Shown in pieces: positions 1 through 6,886 of a DNA stretch of 13,275 bases. Source of the stretch: Bifidobacteriaceae bacterium NR021. GTDB taxonomy: Bacteria > Actinomycetota > Actinomycetes > Actinomycetales > Bifidobacteriaceae. The DNA lies in NCBI GenBank assembly GCA_003585845.1, contig NQOP01000001.1, forward strand, positions 595,057-608,331, written 5' to 3'. The notes beneath the pieces were generated by a model, which saw only the letters and a list, made by a program, of their open reading frames with translations, was not told where the DNA came from and made no database searches. How positions within the stretch are numbered: the first letter of the stretch is position 1; each line of letters starts with the position of its first letter. The translations under genes were made by a program, and so were the position numbers.

Positions 1-81
1 TCTACTCGCAAATCTTATTCAAAACCTACTTCTCATACATCTTCAAACTCATGGAGTCTTGTTCAGGAAACGTGGGGATAA
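1..81 (+). CDS. C-terminal tail of an unidentified upstream gene (partial)
   Basis: Frame 1 is open from the window edge and ends at a TAA at 79-81. The 26 visible residues are rich in Ser and Thr and end in LVQETWG. Nothing in them identifies a family. The case for a real gene is context: its last codons contain the GGGGA (74-78) that would serve as ribosome binding site for the ATG at 86, a layout typical of coupled genes. The frame of the next gene is also open to the window edge, so the alternative is that the downstream protein simply begins further left. Only the sequence to the left can settle this. Confidence 0.45.
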   Translation, partial: STRKSYSKPTSHTSSNSWSLVQETWG

Positions 82-85
82 TGGC

Positions 86-469
86 ATGTTTGTAGTTGTT
101 ATTATCGCTGTTATTTGCTGGTTTGCTTCAGTATCATTGTTTTTCTATAGTTTATTTGCTTGCGTGCGTTTTTTAGTAAAATTTCGAAAAAATGCTTATG
201 TGAAGGCAAATAGTATTAGCAATAGTAATAAGAGAAATTCTATTGGTTTAATGCCTTGGAGTATTGTTATTACACATTGTTGTGGGCTTCCTTGCGCAAT
301 GCTTGCGTACATGCTTTTGCATATTGTTCGCGATTTTGGATTTGTTTGTGATAATTATTGGTTATTAATTAAATCAACGCTGATTGCGTCATATGTGATT
401 ATTATCGCGCTTATTTTTGTCAATATTTTTGTAATGCTATTTTGTGCGTACCGAAGCTGCAAGTCTTAG
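86..469 (+). CDS. Small three-helix membrane protein, unknown function
   Basis: About 127 residues starting at ATG 86. A TTG at 59 would add nine residues, but GGGGA at 74-78 lies seven bases before the ATG and suits that start better. Three hydrophobic segments are visible, roughly at residues 1-33, 52-75 and 92-121, separated by a basic loop (about 34-50) and a short connecting loop. The N-terminus has almost no leader before the first helix. There are many Cys and aromatic residues in the helices and no recognisable motif. It ends four codons after the third helix, with no soluble domain. It is probably translated together with the gene ending at 81. It could be a subunit or immunity-type partner of that gene, but this is a guess. 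I do not recognise the family. Confidence 0.68.
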   Translation: MFVVVIIAVICWFASVSLFFYSLFACVRFLVKFRKNAYVKANSISNSNKRNSIGLMPWSIVITHCCGLPCAMLAYMLLHIVRDFGFVCDNYWLLIKSTLIASYVIIIALIFVNIFVMLFCAYRSCKS

Positions 470-659
470 ATTATTTAGCAAGAAGTATCGTAGGGATATT
501 ATTTGATAGTAGTGTGAGATTTTGTTGGTTGTTTTTGATTATTATCGCTAATTTGACATAACGTACATTATCGGATAAATATCAAGTAAATTTAGTCAAA
601 TAATAAGCTCAACCGACAGAAACTTTACAGCGTTGTAAAGTAAATGTCGGAATACAGTT

Positions 660-701
660 AAAAACCGACATAAACTGTGCACGCATGTAAAGAAACTGTC
701 G
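660..701 (-). terminator. Possible second, back-up terminator (hairpin unit 2)
   Basis: On the minus strand unit 2 (arms 665-670 and 697-701, inner arms 675-680 and 687-692 with one G-A mismatch and one G-U pair) is followed by five T (complement of A660-664). On the + strand four T (702-705) follow it, so it might also slow transcripts coming from the 86-469 gene. Weaker than unit 3. Confidence 0.4.
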
Positions 702-710
702 TTTTCTCGC

Positions 711-755
711 AAAAAAACGACCAAAACTTTACGAGGGTGTAAAGAAAAGGTCGTT
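711..755 (-). terminator. Probable intrinsic terminator of the rbpA-HAD transcript (hairpin unit 3)
   Basis: Read on the minus strand, the hairpin with outer arms 716-722 and 749-755 (AACGACC with GGTCGTT) and inner arms 727-732 and 739-744 is followed by an unbroken T run, the complement of A711-717. It starts 22 bases after the stop codon of the HAD gene. The stem is unusual in carrying a 4x4 internal loop of U opposite U. Confidence 0.65.
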
Positions 756-776
756 ACGACAAAAATTCTGATTAGA

Positions 777-1511
777 TTAAGCGAAATATTCGCAAATTGC
801 AGTGCTTAATTCGCTTACGCTATCAATAATTCTGTAAGATCCGTGTGCTTCAAGCTCTCCAGGCTCAGCATAGCCCCAAGCGCATCCCAAGCAATCCAAG
901 CCGCAATCTTTTGCTCCGTCAGCATCAGTCCAGCGGTCGCCAACCATCAAAGCTCTGTCGCCTTTTTCTGGATTGTAATCAATCTCATCAAAAACATAAC
1001 GAATAACTTGAGTTTTGCTAATACGCGACATATCTTTGCTAGCGCCATAAATTCCGTCAATATATTTCGTCAAACCAAAATAATCGCAAATAGGTTTTAC
1101 TTGATATTCTGGCTTGCAAGATGCGGTTGCTAAATAATATCCAGATTCACGAAGTTTTGTGAGTTGCTCAAGTATTCCATCGTATACTTTGTTAAGTAGG
1201 CATCCTGGAATTTTTTTACCAGGATTATTAGGATCGTCAAAAGTTGCTACTTCAGAATAATAGTTGCGATACGTAGCAAGTCCCTTTGCTAGCAGTGATT
1301 CAGGCACATTATTGCGTTGAAGAGATTCTAAAATTGAAGGACCTATAAAACGATGCATTTCAGCATCGTCCGGAATAGGCTGTTTCAATTCTTTCAATGC
1401 AAGCTTTGCGCAAGTAATAATACCAGCATCTGACTTTGTTAATGTGCCATCAAGATCAAGCAGAATAATGCGACGGCCAGTGCATCCTGAAGGCACTGAG
1501 AATTCACTCAT
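777..1511 (-). CDS. HAD-superfamily hydrolase, phosphoglycolate-phosphatase-like
   Basis: A 244-residue haloacid dehalogenase-type phosphatase. Motif I is LLDLDGTLT with nucleophile Asp19 and acid/base Asp21. A helical cap domain follows, about residues 27-105. Motif II is the Ser in TASCKP (about 131), the motif III Lys is about 166, and motif IV is GDRWTDADGA with Asp192 and Asp196. All catalytic elements are intact and the length is normal for the Gph/PGMB-like group. The substrate cannot be read from sequence: phosphoglycolate, a sugar phosphate or a nucleotide monophosphate are all possible. The ATG at 1511 is chosen because it overlaps the rbpA stop (ATGAGTGA), a usual sign of translational coupling. 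An ATG at 1532 would add seven residues but has no ribosome binding site. The gene is co-transcribed with rbpA and ends just before the hairpin array. Confidence 0.88.
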   Translation of the reverse strand: MSEFSVPSGCTGRRIILLDLDGTLTKSDAGIITCAKLALKELKQPIPDDAEMHRFIGPSILESLQRNNVPESLLAKGLATYRNYYSEVATFDDPNNPGKKIPGCLLNKVYDGILEQLTKLRESGYYLATASCKPEYQVKPICDYFGLTKYIDGIYGASKDMSRISKTQVIRYVFDEIDYNPEKGDRALMVGDRWTDADGAKDCGLDCLGCAWGYAEPGELEAHGSYRIIDSVSELSTAICEYFA

Positions 1512-1851
1512 AGTCAGGAATCCAGCCCTCATGATGCATTTTTAGACGCTTGTCTAGTAAAGTTTTTAATTCTTCTTCACTACGACGTTCAAGCAGCATA
1601 TCCCAATGCGTCCTAGACGGCTTGTTGAAATCATCATCTGGGCGATCATCTTCGCCTTCGCGATGTGCAATCGTGCCGCAGCGGCATTCCCACTCTTCAG
1701 GAATTTCTGCGCCCTGAGCAAAAGGAAGAATCGTGCGATGTCCCTTTGGGCACACATACACAACATCATTTCGTGCCGCGAAATCTACATTATCGTCAGA
1801 TTCTAATGATTTCGCACCAATGCTCATACCGCGTAAACTGCGTTCTGCCAT
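1504..1851 (-). CDS. rbpA: RNA polymerase-binding protein RbpA
   Basis: 115 residues, the usual size for RbpA, the actinobacterial protein that binds RNA polymerase and the principal sigma factor and stabilises the open promoter complex. The N-terminal tail (MAERSLRG) is typical. A small beta-barrel core (about 28-75) carries Cys34, His38, Cys56 and Cys58, matching the zinc-binding set known from Streptomyces coelicolor RbpA. The basic linker and sigma-interacting region contain the family signature RTHWDMLLERRS (about 80-91) followed by a charged helix. A short tail (HHEGWIPDYE) extends past the helix. AAGGAG at 1857-1862 sits five bases before the ATG. The gene overlaps the HAD hydrolase by eight bases and lies 109 bases after helY, so it may have its own promoter as well as read-through. 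Confidence 0.97.
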   Translation of the reverse strand: MAERSLRGMSIGAKSLESDDNVDFAARNDVVYVCPKGHRTILPFAQGAEIPEEWECRCGTIAHREGEDDRPDDDFNKPSRTHWDMLLERRSEEELKTLLDKRLKMHHEGWIPDYE

Positions 1852-1900
1852 AGTATCTCCTTGTGTAGTACTTTATAAAATTACCGAATTGCACGGACTA

Positions 1901-1928
1901 TATATATAAAAACGATTTATATATACAA
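1901..1928 (-). promoter_or_regulatory. Candidate rbpA promoter
   Basis: On the minus strand TTGTAT (complement of 1923-1928) and TATATA (complement of 1901-1906) are 16 bases apart and would give a leader of roughly 45 bases. The whole stretch is AT-rich, so chance matches are likely; the -35 agrees with consensus at only three positions. Confidence 0.3.
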
Positions 1929-1952
1929 AATACATGCGTTTTATTTGTATAT
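1901..1952. repeat. Two overlapping AT-rich inverted repeats upstream of rbpA
   Basis: TATATATAAA (1901-1910) and TTTATATATA (1916-1925) form a perfect 10-base dyad around a five-base spacer. ATATACAAA (1921-1929) and TTTGTATAT (1944-1952) form a second, nine-base dyad around 14 bases. They share bases 1921-1925, so in one strand only one can fold at a time. No T run follows either, so they are not ordinary terminators for helY. Confidence 0.6.
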
Positions 1953-1960
1953 GCTCATAC

Positions 1961-4594
1961 TTATACATCTGAGTATGCAACAACTCCACGGTTTAATAGT
2001 TTTGCAGCTTCATAAGCGTACGAAGCAAGATTTTTATCTACGCCATCTATAGATTGTAAATACTCTCCTGCTGCGAAAAGTTGAGTAAGTAAATCAATAA
2101 GACGTTTAGCTTGACGCACGAAATCTCCTCCCGTGCTGTCGGTATTGCGCAAAATTTCAGCTAAATCAGCACCATTAGCCCAATCATACATAATATCTAC
2201 AGCACCAAATTCAAGCGGTCTTAACGCTGGCAAATGAGCGTCTGCGCATAATGCGCTAGTACGCATAAATAATTCTTTCATTCGCAATACTGTATTAAAT
2301 ATCGCGCCATCCTTGCCGCCTGGATATCGTCTAGGTTCTCCCCCTGCAGGTCCTCTAGATTCATAAACTAATGCAGACAAGCACGATAATAATTCAAGCG
2401 GTGAAAGATTATTAAAAATTCCTTCGCAAATAGCTTCAGCAAATACAATGTCTAGTTCGTTATACAACCTTCTTAACAATTGACCGCGCTCAGTAAGGTG
2501 CAAAATTTGGTTTTGTGAAGAATCTTCAGATTGTAAATAATCCAAACTGTACAATACGTCACAAATATGGTCAAAAGTTCTAGCAACAGAACCAGTACGA
2601 GATTCGTAGCGTTCACGTACTTGATCAAGTTCCTTATGTTCTCTAATCCAATGGTAGCCCCAACGCAAATGTTGTTGAATATCTGCACAACCTGCACACG
2701 GATGCGTTCGCTCAGCTTCTCTAAGATTTGCAATAACATCATCCAACGCTTTAAACGCTGCTGTGCGTTCTGCATCTGTGTGGAATAAGGTATGTTTCAG
2801 TTTACGGCGTTGATCGTGTTGAGCTTCTTTAAGCTTCATACGTAATTGTAAGAATTCAGCAAAATCCCCATGTTCGCAGTGGAATGCTTCTTCATAGCCT
2901 TTAAGAGCTGTTTCAAGTTCGTTCATGCGATTATGTAAACGTTCAGCAGAAGCATTAGCTTCCCATTGAGCAAAAGAACGATCTAGTGTTGTTCGAGCAG
3001 TATCCGCATCGCTTGAGTTCAGCAAATTAACTGCCATATTAAACGTAGGAACGAAGCTGGAATGTAGTGGGTATACGCGTTTACTAGAAAGTGCTGCAGC
3101 TTGTTGAGGAACGAAATCAGCATGATCTACAAGAATTGCGTAACCAATATCATCAATTCCACGTCTTCCAGCACGACCTGTAAGTTGCGTAAATTCTCCA
3201 GGCGTAAGAGGTACATGCCCAGTGCCGTCAAATTTTACTAGTTTTTCTACAACAACGCTTCGAGCTGGCATATTTAAGCCTAAAGCAAGTGTTTCTGTTG
3301 CAAAAACAACTTTAATAAGCCCGCGTTCAAATAGCGTTTCAACAATGTGACGGAATAACGCAATCATACCGGCATGATGTGCTGCAAATCCTTGTTCGAG
3401 AGCGAAACGAAAACGTTCAAAACTTAAAGCGTGTAAATCTTCTTTAGAAAGTTGATTTGCAACCATGCTGTCGACAATTTTACGGATTTCGTACATTTCT
3501 TCATCAGATGTAAGTATTAATCCTGCGTTTAAACATTGTTGAACAGCTTGATCGCAACCGGAACGAGAGAATATAAAATAAATTCCTGGCAGCATTCCTA
3601 GGTAATCTAATTCGTCAATAACAGCCCAGCGACGAGGAGTATGTCGTTTCGCGCATTTATCTAACTGTGCAACTCCCCCGTTAGCACTGTGCTTCTTACC
3701 TTTTCTGTAACGGTATTTGCTATCGCTGTAAGATTCTTTACGGCGACGAGCGCGGTACTCAAATTCATTAAGTTTCCTAGTCAATGCAGGGTTAACGCGC
3801 TTAGTTACGTTTCCATTATTGTCATGGTCGTATAAATCGAGTAACTCAGGCTCAGTTGAAGAATCCTCTTGAATAACAACATGTCTTTCTAAAGGCACAG
3901 GTCTGTGTTCGTCGACAACCAAATGAGTTTCTCCACGCACTGATTCTAGCCATGCAGAAAAATCTTCAACATTTGAAACAGTTGCAGACAACCCAATAAT
4001 TTTCACCGATTTTGGAAGGTGAATAATAACTTCTTCCCACACAGCTCCGCGGAATTTATCTGCAAGATAATGAATTTCGTCAAGAACGACAAAACCTAAA
4101 GATTGCAACGTAATCGAATGCTCGTAAAGCATATTTCTTAAAACTTCAGTAGTCATTACAACAATGTCTGCTTCAGGATTTACAGAAGTATCGCCAGTTA
4201 ATAACCCTACTCTGTCTGAGCCGTACAGTTCACAGAAATCGTGATATTTTTGATTACTTAAAGCTTTAATAGGCGTTGTGTAAAAAGCTTTTACATTACG
4301 ATTTTGCGCAAGAAATACAGCAAAATCCGCAACAACAGTTTTACCAGCTCCAGTAGGAGCAGCAACTAAAACATTATTGCCATTTTCTAGTGCATCAATA
4401 GCTTCAAGTTGAAAATCATCAAGTTCAAAAGACAAAGAACGCTCAAATTTAGATGCCATTGAACGCTCGTGCTTCATTGTATTTTTAAAAGCTGCGAAAC
4501 GTTGTGAAGGAGATAATACTACATCATTCTCATTGCAGTCAGTTGGATTGCTTGATTTATTTTTGCAGTCTTTTTTATGTGATAAATGAGACAT
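1961..4594 (-). CDS. helY: HelY-type Ski2/Mtr4-like DEAD/DEAH-box helicase
   Basis: 877 residues, close to the roughly 900 of mycobacterial HelY. The superfamily 2 motifs are all present in order: Walker A APTGAGKT (79-86), motif Ia around TTPIKALSNQ (106-115), DEIH (172-175), SAT (203-205), HHAG (406-409), the motif V region FATETLALGLNMPAR (431-445) and QLTGRAGRRG (470-479). A basic, variable insert (about 280-325) separates the two RecA-like lobes. The C-terminal 300 residues are a long helical region and the helical domain typical of Ski2-like enzymes, which unwind RNA or DNA with ATP. The physiological substrate of HelY is not settled. No clear ribosome binding site precedes the ATG; the first 27 residues are polar and poorly conserved in style, so the true start could be slightly further in. 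It follows the small membrane protein by 27 bases and belongs to the pafBC transcript. Confidence 0.93.
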   Translation of the reverse strand: MSHLSHKKDCKNKSSNPTDCNENDVVLSPSQRFAAFKNTMKHERSMASKFERSLSFELDDFQLEAIDALENGNNVLVAAPTGAGKTVVADFAVFLAQNRNVKAFYTTPIKALSNQKYHDFCELYGSDRVGLLTGDTSVNPEADIVVMTTEVLRNMLYEHSITLQSLGFVVLDEIHYLADKFRGAVWEEVIIHLPKSVKIIGLSATVSNVEDFSAWLESVRGETHLVVDEHRPVPLERHVVIQEDSSTEPELLDLYDHDNNGNVTKRVNPALTRKLNEFEYRARRRKESYSDSKYRYRKGKKHSANGGVAQLDKCAKRHTPRRWAVIDELDYLGMLPGIYFIFSRSGCDQAVQQCLNAGLILTSDEEMYEIRKIVDSMVANQLSKEDLHALSFERFRFALEQGFAAHHAGMIALFRHIVETLFERGLIKVVFATETLALGLNMPARSVVVEKLVKFDGTGHVPLTPGEFTQLTGRAGRRGIDDIGYAILVDHADFVPQQAAALSSKRVYPLHSSFVPTFNMAVNLLNSSDADTARTTLDRSFAQWEANASAERLHNRMNELETALKGYEEAFHCEHGDFAEFLQLRMKLKEAQHDQRRKLKHTLFHTDAERTAAFKALDDVIANLREAERTHPCAGCADIQQHLRWGYHWIREHKELDQVRERYESRTGSVARTFDHICDVLYSLDYLQSEDSSQNQILHLTERGQLLRRLYNELDIVFAEAICEGIFNNLSPLELLSCLSALVYESRGPAGGEPRRYPGGKDGAIFNTVLRMKELFMRTSALCADAHLPALRPLEFGAVDIMYDWANGADLAEILRNTDSTGGDFVRQAKRLIDLLTQLFAAGEYLQSIDGVDKNLASYAYEAAKLLNRGVVAYSDV

Positions 4595-4621
4595 AAAAAG
4601 TATTAGTCGCTTTCTTATATG

Positions 4622-4963
4622 CTATAGCTGAATGTCTTCTTCGCGAAGAGATTTTTTATCCCAATGCTGCCATATTTTACGGTGATTTTCGCGAATTTTT
4701 TGATGACGCTCAATAACTTTTGTGTGCGTTCGCTCATATCGATTCGTTGCATCTTTAATAGGAAGCGTAAATAATGGATCTCGAGGATTTTCATTATCTT
4801 CTTTATTTGGTTCATGTAAACGTTCAAATCTAGAAGAAACATCTTCGGAAATGCCAAAGCAGACTCTAGCTATTTTTATTGCGCTTAAAACGACAATAAC
4901 AACTCCTAGCGCTACCATGAGCAGCATAAAAACTGTTATGAGTAGCCAAATCCACCAAGGCAT
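4622..4963 (-). CDS. Single-helix membrane protein between pafBC and helY
   Basis: 113 residues. One hydrophobic helix at about residues 3-32 begins almost at the N-terminus, followed by an 80-residue highly charged part, mostly helical in character (Arg/Lys/Glu/His-rich at about 75-110), that probably lies in the cytoplasm. AGAGGA ends seven bases before the ATG, inside the last codons of pafBC, and only three bases separate the two genes, so translation is probably coupled. Mycobacterium tuberculosis has tatA and tatC between pafC and helY. This protein shares TatA's general plan of a short N-terminal helix plus a charged tail, but I do not see the conserved Phe-Gly hinge and amphipathic helix of TatA, and no tatC follows. 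I therefore leave the function open. Confidence 0.8.
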   Translation of the reverse strand: MPWWIWLLITVFMLLMVALGVVIVVLSAIKIARVCFGISEDVSSRFERLHEPNKEDNENPRDPLFTLPIKDATNRYERTHTKVIERHQKIRENHRKIWQHWDKKSLREEDIQL

Positions 4964-4966
4964 TGT

Positions 4967-6886
4967 TTATTCCTCTGTATTCGCATTATCAGCGTGATTA
5001 ACGCTTAATTCACGTTGAGCGCGAGCAATAATCATACTACGCAATGTTTCAGGAGCAACAGCTGTAATATGACGTGCGTGAGCAATGCAAAAAGCAACGA
5101 ACCATGAATCAGAAGAAACAGTAAGATGGACTTTTACTCCGCTGCCACAAGTTTCCATAGTGGCTCCAGAAAGATTCTTCAAAAAGTTCAATTCTGTTTC
5201 ATCGGTAATGAAGCAAGTTTCAGTTCCGTTATCAAAGCTCCACTTGCGAAGTTCACTAACTGGCACATCTGGAATTTCAACTTGAGATACAGGCTCTACA
5301 ACTTCTGCACGTTCAATACGTGCTACGCGAAGAACTTGCCAAATTCGAGGCAATCCATTCGCTTTATTAATTGTCGTATCTTTAGCAACAAATTCACGTT
5401 TATCTTCTGGTGTTTGCTGCTCTACATCAGTCCATACTGCAACATAGTAAACGCCTTCATCAACGTAAATCTTCGACGGTGCAACAATCTTGCGACGAAT
5501 ACGTCCTGCCCCGTCAGTGTATTCCATATCTAGCAAAGATCCAGAGTTAATAGCACTGCGAACAATAGAACAATTTCGAGGCTCAATTTCGTAACCTGTT
5601 AAACTCAGCCATGGAGTTTGACCAGGAAGAACATGACGGCGAAGACGTTTATACAAGGATTCAGCTTGTGTTCGCTGCTCAATAGGCAAAAGCAAGGAAT
5701 GTGCCAAATAATTAGCAGACGCAGTAAGCATGCTCAAATATTGCTGCGAAATTCCAGCAAGTCTTTCTAATCCTAAAGAATTAGTAGCAGAAACAATTCC
5801 CTCGTTTTCAAGAAGAGTCCAATCTATATCAAAGAATTGGCTTCCGGCCATTTCACCATCGTCAGAAACAGTAGTAAGAGTATTTATATCCTTGTGAAGA
5901 ATTGTAACAAATCGACGAAGTTCATCATCGCTTTTTGGTCTACCAATAAAACGCTCAGCAAGCTCGTCTAATGGGAATTCCTCTCCAAGATGAGCAGACA
6001 AGAAAAGCATCAATCGAAGCCTACGATCTACTTCACTTCCAGTTTGGAATGAAGAGCCTTTTTTGGTATGCGATTTATCAGTGTCGCTATTTTGTTCTTC
6101 AATATTTTGCGCTTCTTGTATAGCATCTTCTTCATCTTTTTGCTCATTTTCGTCACATTGAGCAAAATTAACTGCTGCGTGCAAACGGCGATGGAAAGCA
6201 TCAACTGCTTCTTGAGGGCTTACTACGCTAGATCCAGGATGTTCTAGCACAAACATCGCTAAGTCGTCAGCATCAGTATAAGCAACGTTTAAATGTTCGC
6301 CATCGACATCCACAGTTGCTGCAAATCTGCGAGAATCAATAACTTTTACCAATGAATCAGGTAGCATTTGTGTTCCAAGACCAGGTGCGATTGAATCTAA
6401 GCCTAAGCCAGGAATAGGAGTTTGTGGAACTCTAGGAGCAGTGCGAGAAGTGCGCTGTTGCTCATGTTGACCTGAATCAAGAGAAGAAATAGACATTGAA
6501 CGAGCAAGATAATTTGCTGCAGCTAAAACTGGTAATTCAGATTGGTCGAAACGTAAACGTACGCGAGGTTCATCGCCTAATTGCAAACGATAAGACGCAA
6601 AGTCTTGACCTTCGGACTTTGAAGAATACTCTGGCTGCCTAGATTCGATTGCAATACCCATAGCAGCAAGCTTTGCGCGATCTCGCTGGAATTGTTTTGC
6701 GAATGCTGCTTTAGCTGCTTGATCTGCAAGCTCACCGTATGAATCTGCATATGCCTTTACGCGCTGTGCAATTTGACGCGAAGTCAGCCATTGCGGGAAT
6801 GCGGAAGACAATACAGCGAGTACATCTAACTCGTGTTTGCCCCATTTGTCGGAAAAACGTCGCCTTCCGTTGCTTCCTTCTACCAT
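4967..6886 (-). CDS. pafBC: Fused PafBC-type transcriptional regulator (WYL family)
   Basis: 639 residues holding two regulator halves in one chain. Half 1: winged helix-turn-helix at about 17-100, a helical linker region (about 113-140), then a region ending in a WCX-like segment (about 187-240). An acidic low-complexity linker (about 243-285) joins it to half 2: a second DNA-binding-like domain (about 286-365), a helical segment (370-425), a WYL domain (about 438-530, with the WYL motif as YYV at 480-482) and a WCX domain (about 540-628). In mycobacteria PafB and PafC are separate proteins that together activate LexA-independent DNA damage genes; naturally fused PafBC is known from Arthrobacter. 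Half 1 seems to lack a recognisable WYL core. GAGGA at 6890-6894 precedes the ATG. First gene of the pafBC-membrane protein-helY unit. The proteasome-era name does not imply a proteasome here. Confidence 0.86.
   Translation of the reverse strand: MVEGSNGRRRFSDKWGKHELDVLAVLSSAFPQWLTSRQIAQRVKAYADSYGELADQAAKAAFAKQFQRDRAKLAAMGIAIESRQPEYSSKSEGQDFASYRLQLGDEPRVRLRFDQSELPVLAAANYLARSMSISSLDSGQHEQQRTSRTAPRVPQTPIPGLGLDSIAPGLGTQMLPDSLVKVIDSRRFAATVDVDGEHLNVAYTDADDLAMFVLEHPGSSVVSPQEAVDAFHRRLHAAVNFAQCDENEQKDEEDAIQEAQNIEEQNSDTDKSHTKKGSSFQTGSEVDRRLRLMLFLSAHLGEEFPLDELAERFIGRPKSDDELRRFVTILHKDINTLTTVSDDGEMAGSQFFDIDWTLLENEGIVSATNSLGLERLAGISQQYLSMLTASANYLAHSLLLPIEQRTQAESLYKRLRRHVLPGQTPWLSLTGYEIEPRNCSIVRSAINSGSLLDMEYTDGAGRIRRKIVAPSKIYVDEGVYYVAVWTDVEQQTPEDKREFVAKDTTINKANGLPRIWQVLRVARIERAEVVEPVSQVEIPDVPVSELRKWSFDNGTETCFITDETELNFLKNLSGATMETCGSGVKVHLTVSSDSWFVAFCIAHARHITAVAPETLRSMIIARAQRELSVNHADNANTEE

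Larger units (their letters stand above)
611..766. repeat. Three tandem copies of a nested hairpin at a 52-base period
   Basis: Units occupy 611-662, 663-714 and 715-766 with no insertions or deletions between them. Each has an outer arm (613-618, 665-670, 717-722), a four-base A-rich internal loop, an inner arm (CTTTAC at 623 and 727; CTGTGC at 675), a six-base loop, the inner arm's partner GTAAAG (635, 687, 739), another four-base loop, and the outer arm's partner (645-650, 697-702, 749-754). Outer pairs change together: CCGACA with TGTCGG in unit 1, ACGACC with GGTCGT in unit 3. The array fills most of the 307-base gap between two convergent genes. Nothing else gene-like is visible in 470-776. 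Confidence 0.85.

Noticed and set aside
553..579. Possible + strand promoter (TTGACA at 553-558, GATAAA at 574-579) reading into the hairpin array
   Set aside because: The -35 is perfect but the spacer is only 15 bases and the -10 is weak; in AT-rich DNA this is easily chance. It would matter if an RNA from this strand were found.
551..601. ATTTGAC (551-557) and GTCAAAT (595-601) as a fourth hairpin unit
   Set aside because: Arms are perfect but 37 bases apart, and the sequence does not line up with the 52-base units.
611..766. CRISPR-like array of evenly spaced repeats
   Set aside because: Only three units, repeats diverge, the spacers between outer arms are 14 bases, and the repeats are internally folded in a way CRISPR repeats are not. 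No cas gene is nearby.
4622..4963. Calling the 113-residue protein TatA
   Set aside because: Size, helix position and gene neighbourhood fit, but the conserved TatA hinge and amphipathic helix are not evident and no tatC is adjacent.
5126..5533. 135-residue open frame on the + strand inside pafBC
   Set aside because: It is antisense to a well-supported gene, has no ribosome binding site or recognisable domain, and its composition follows from the opposite strand's codons.
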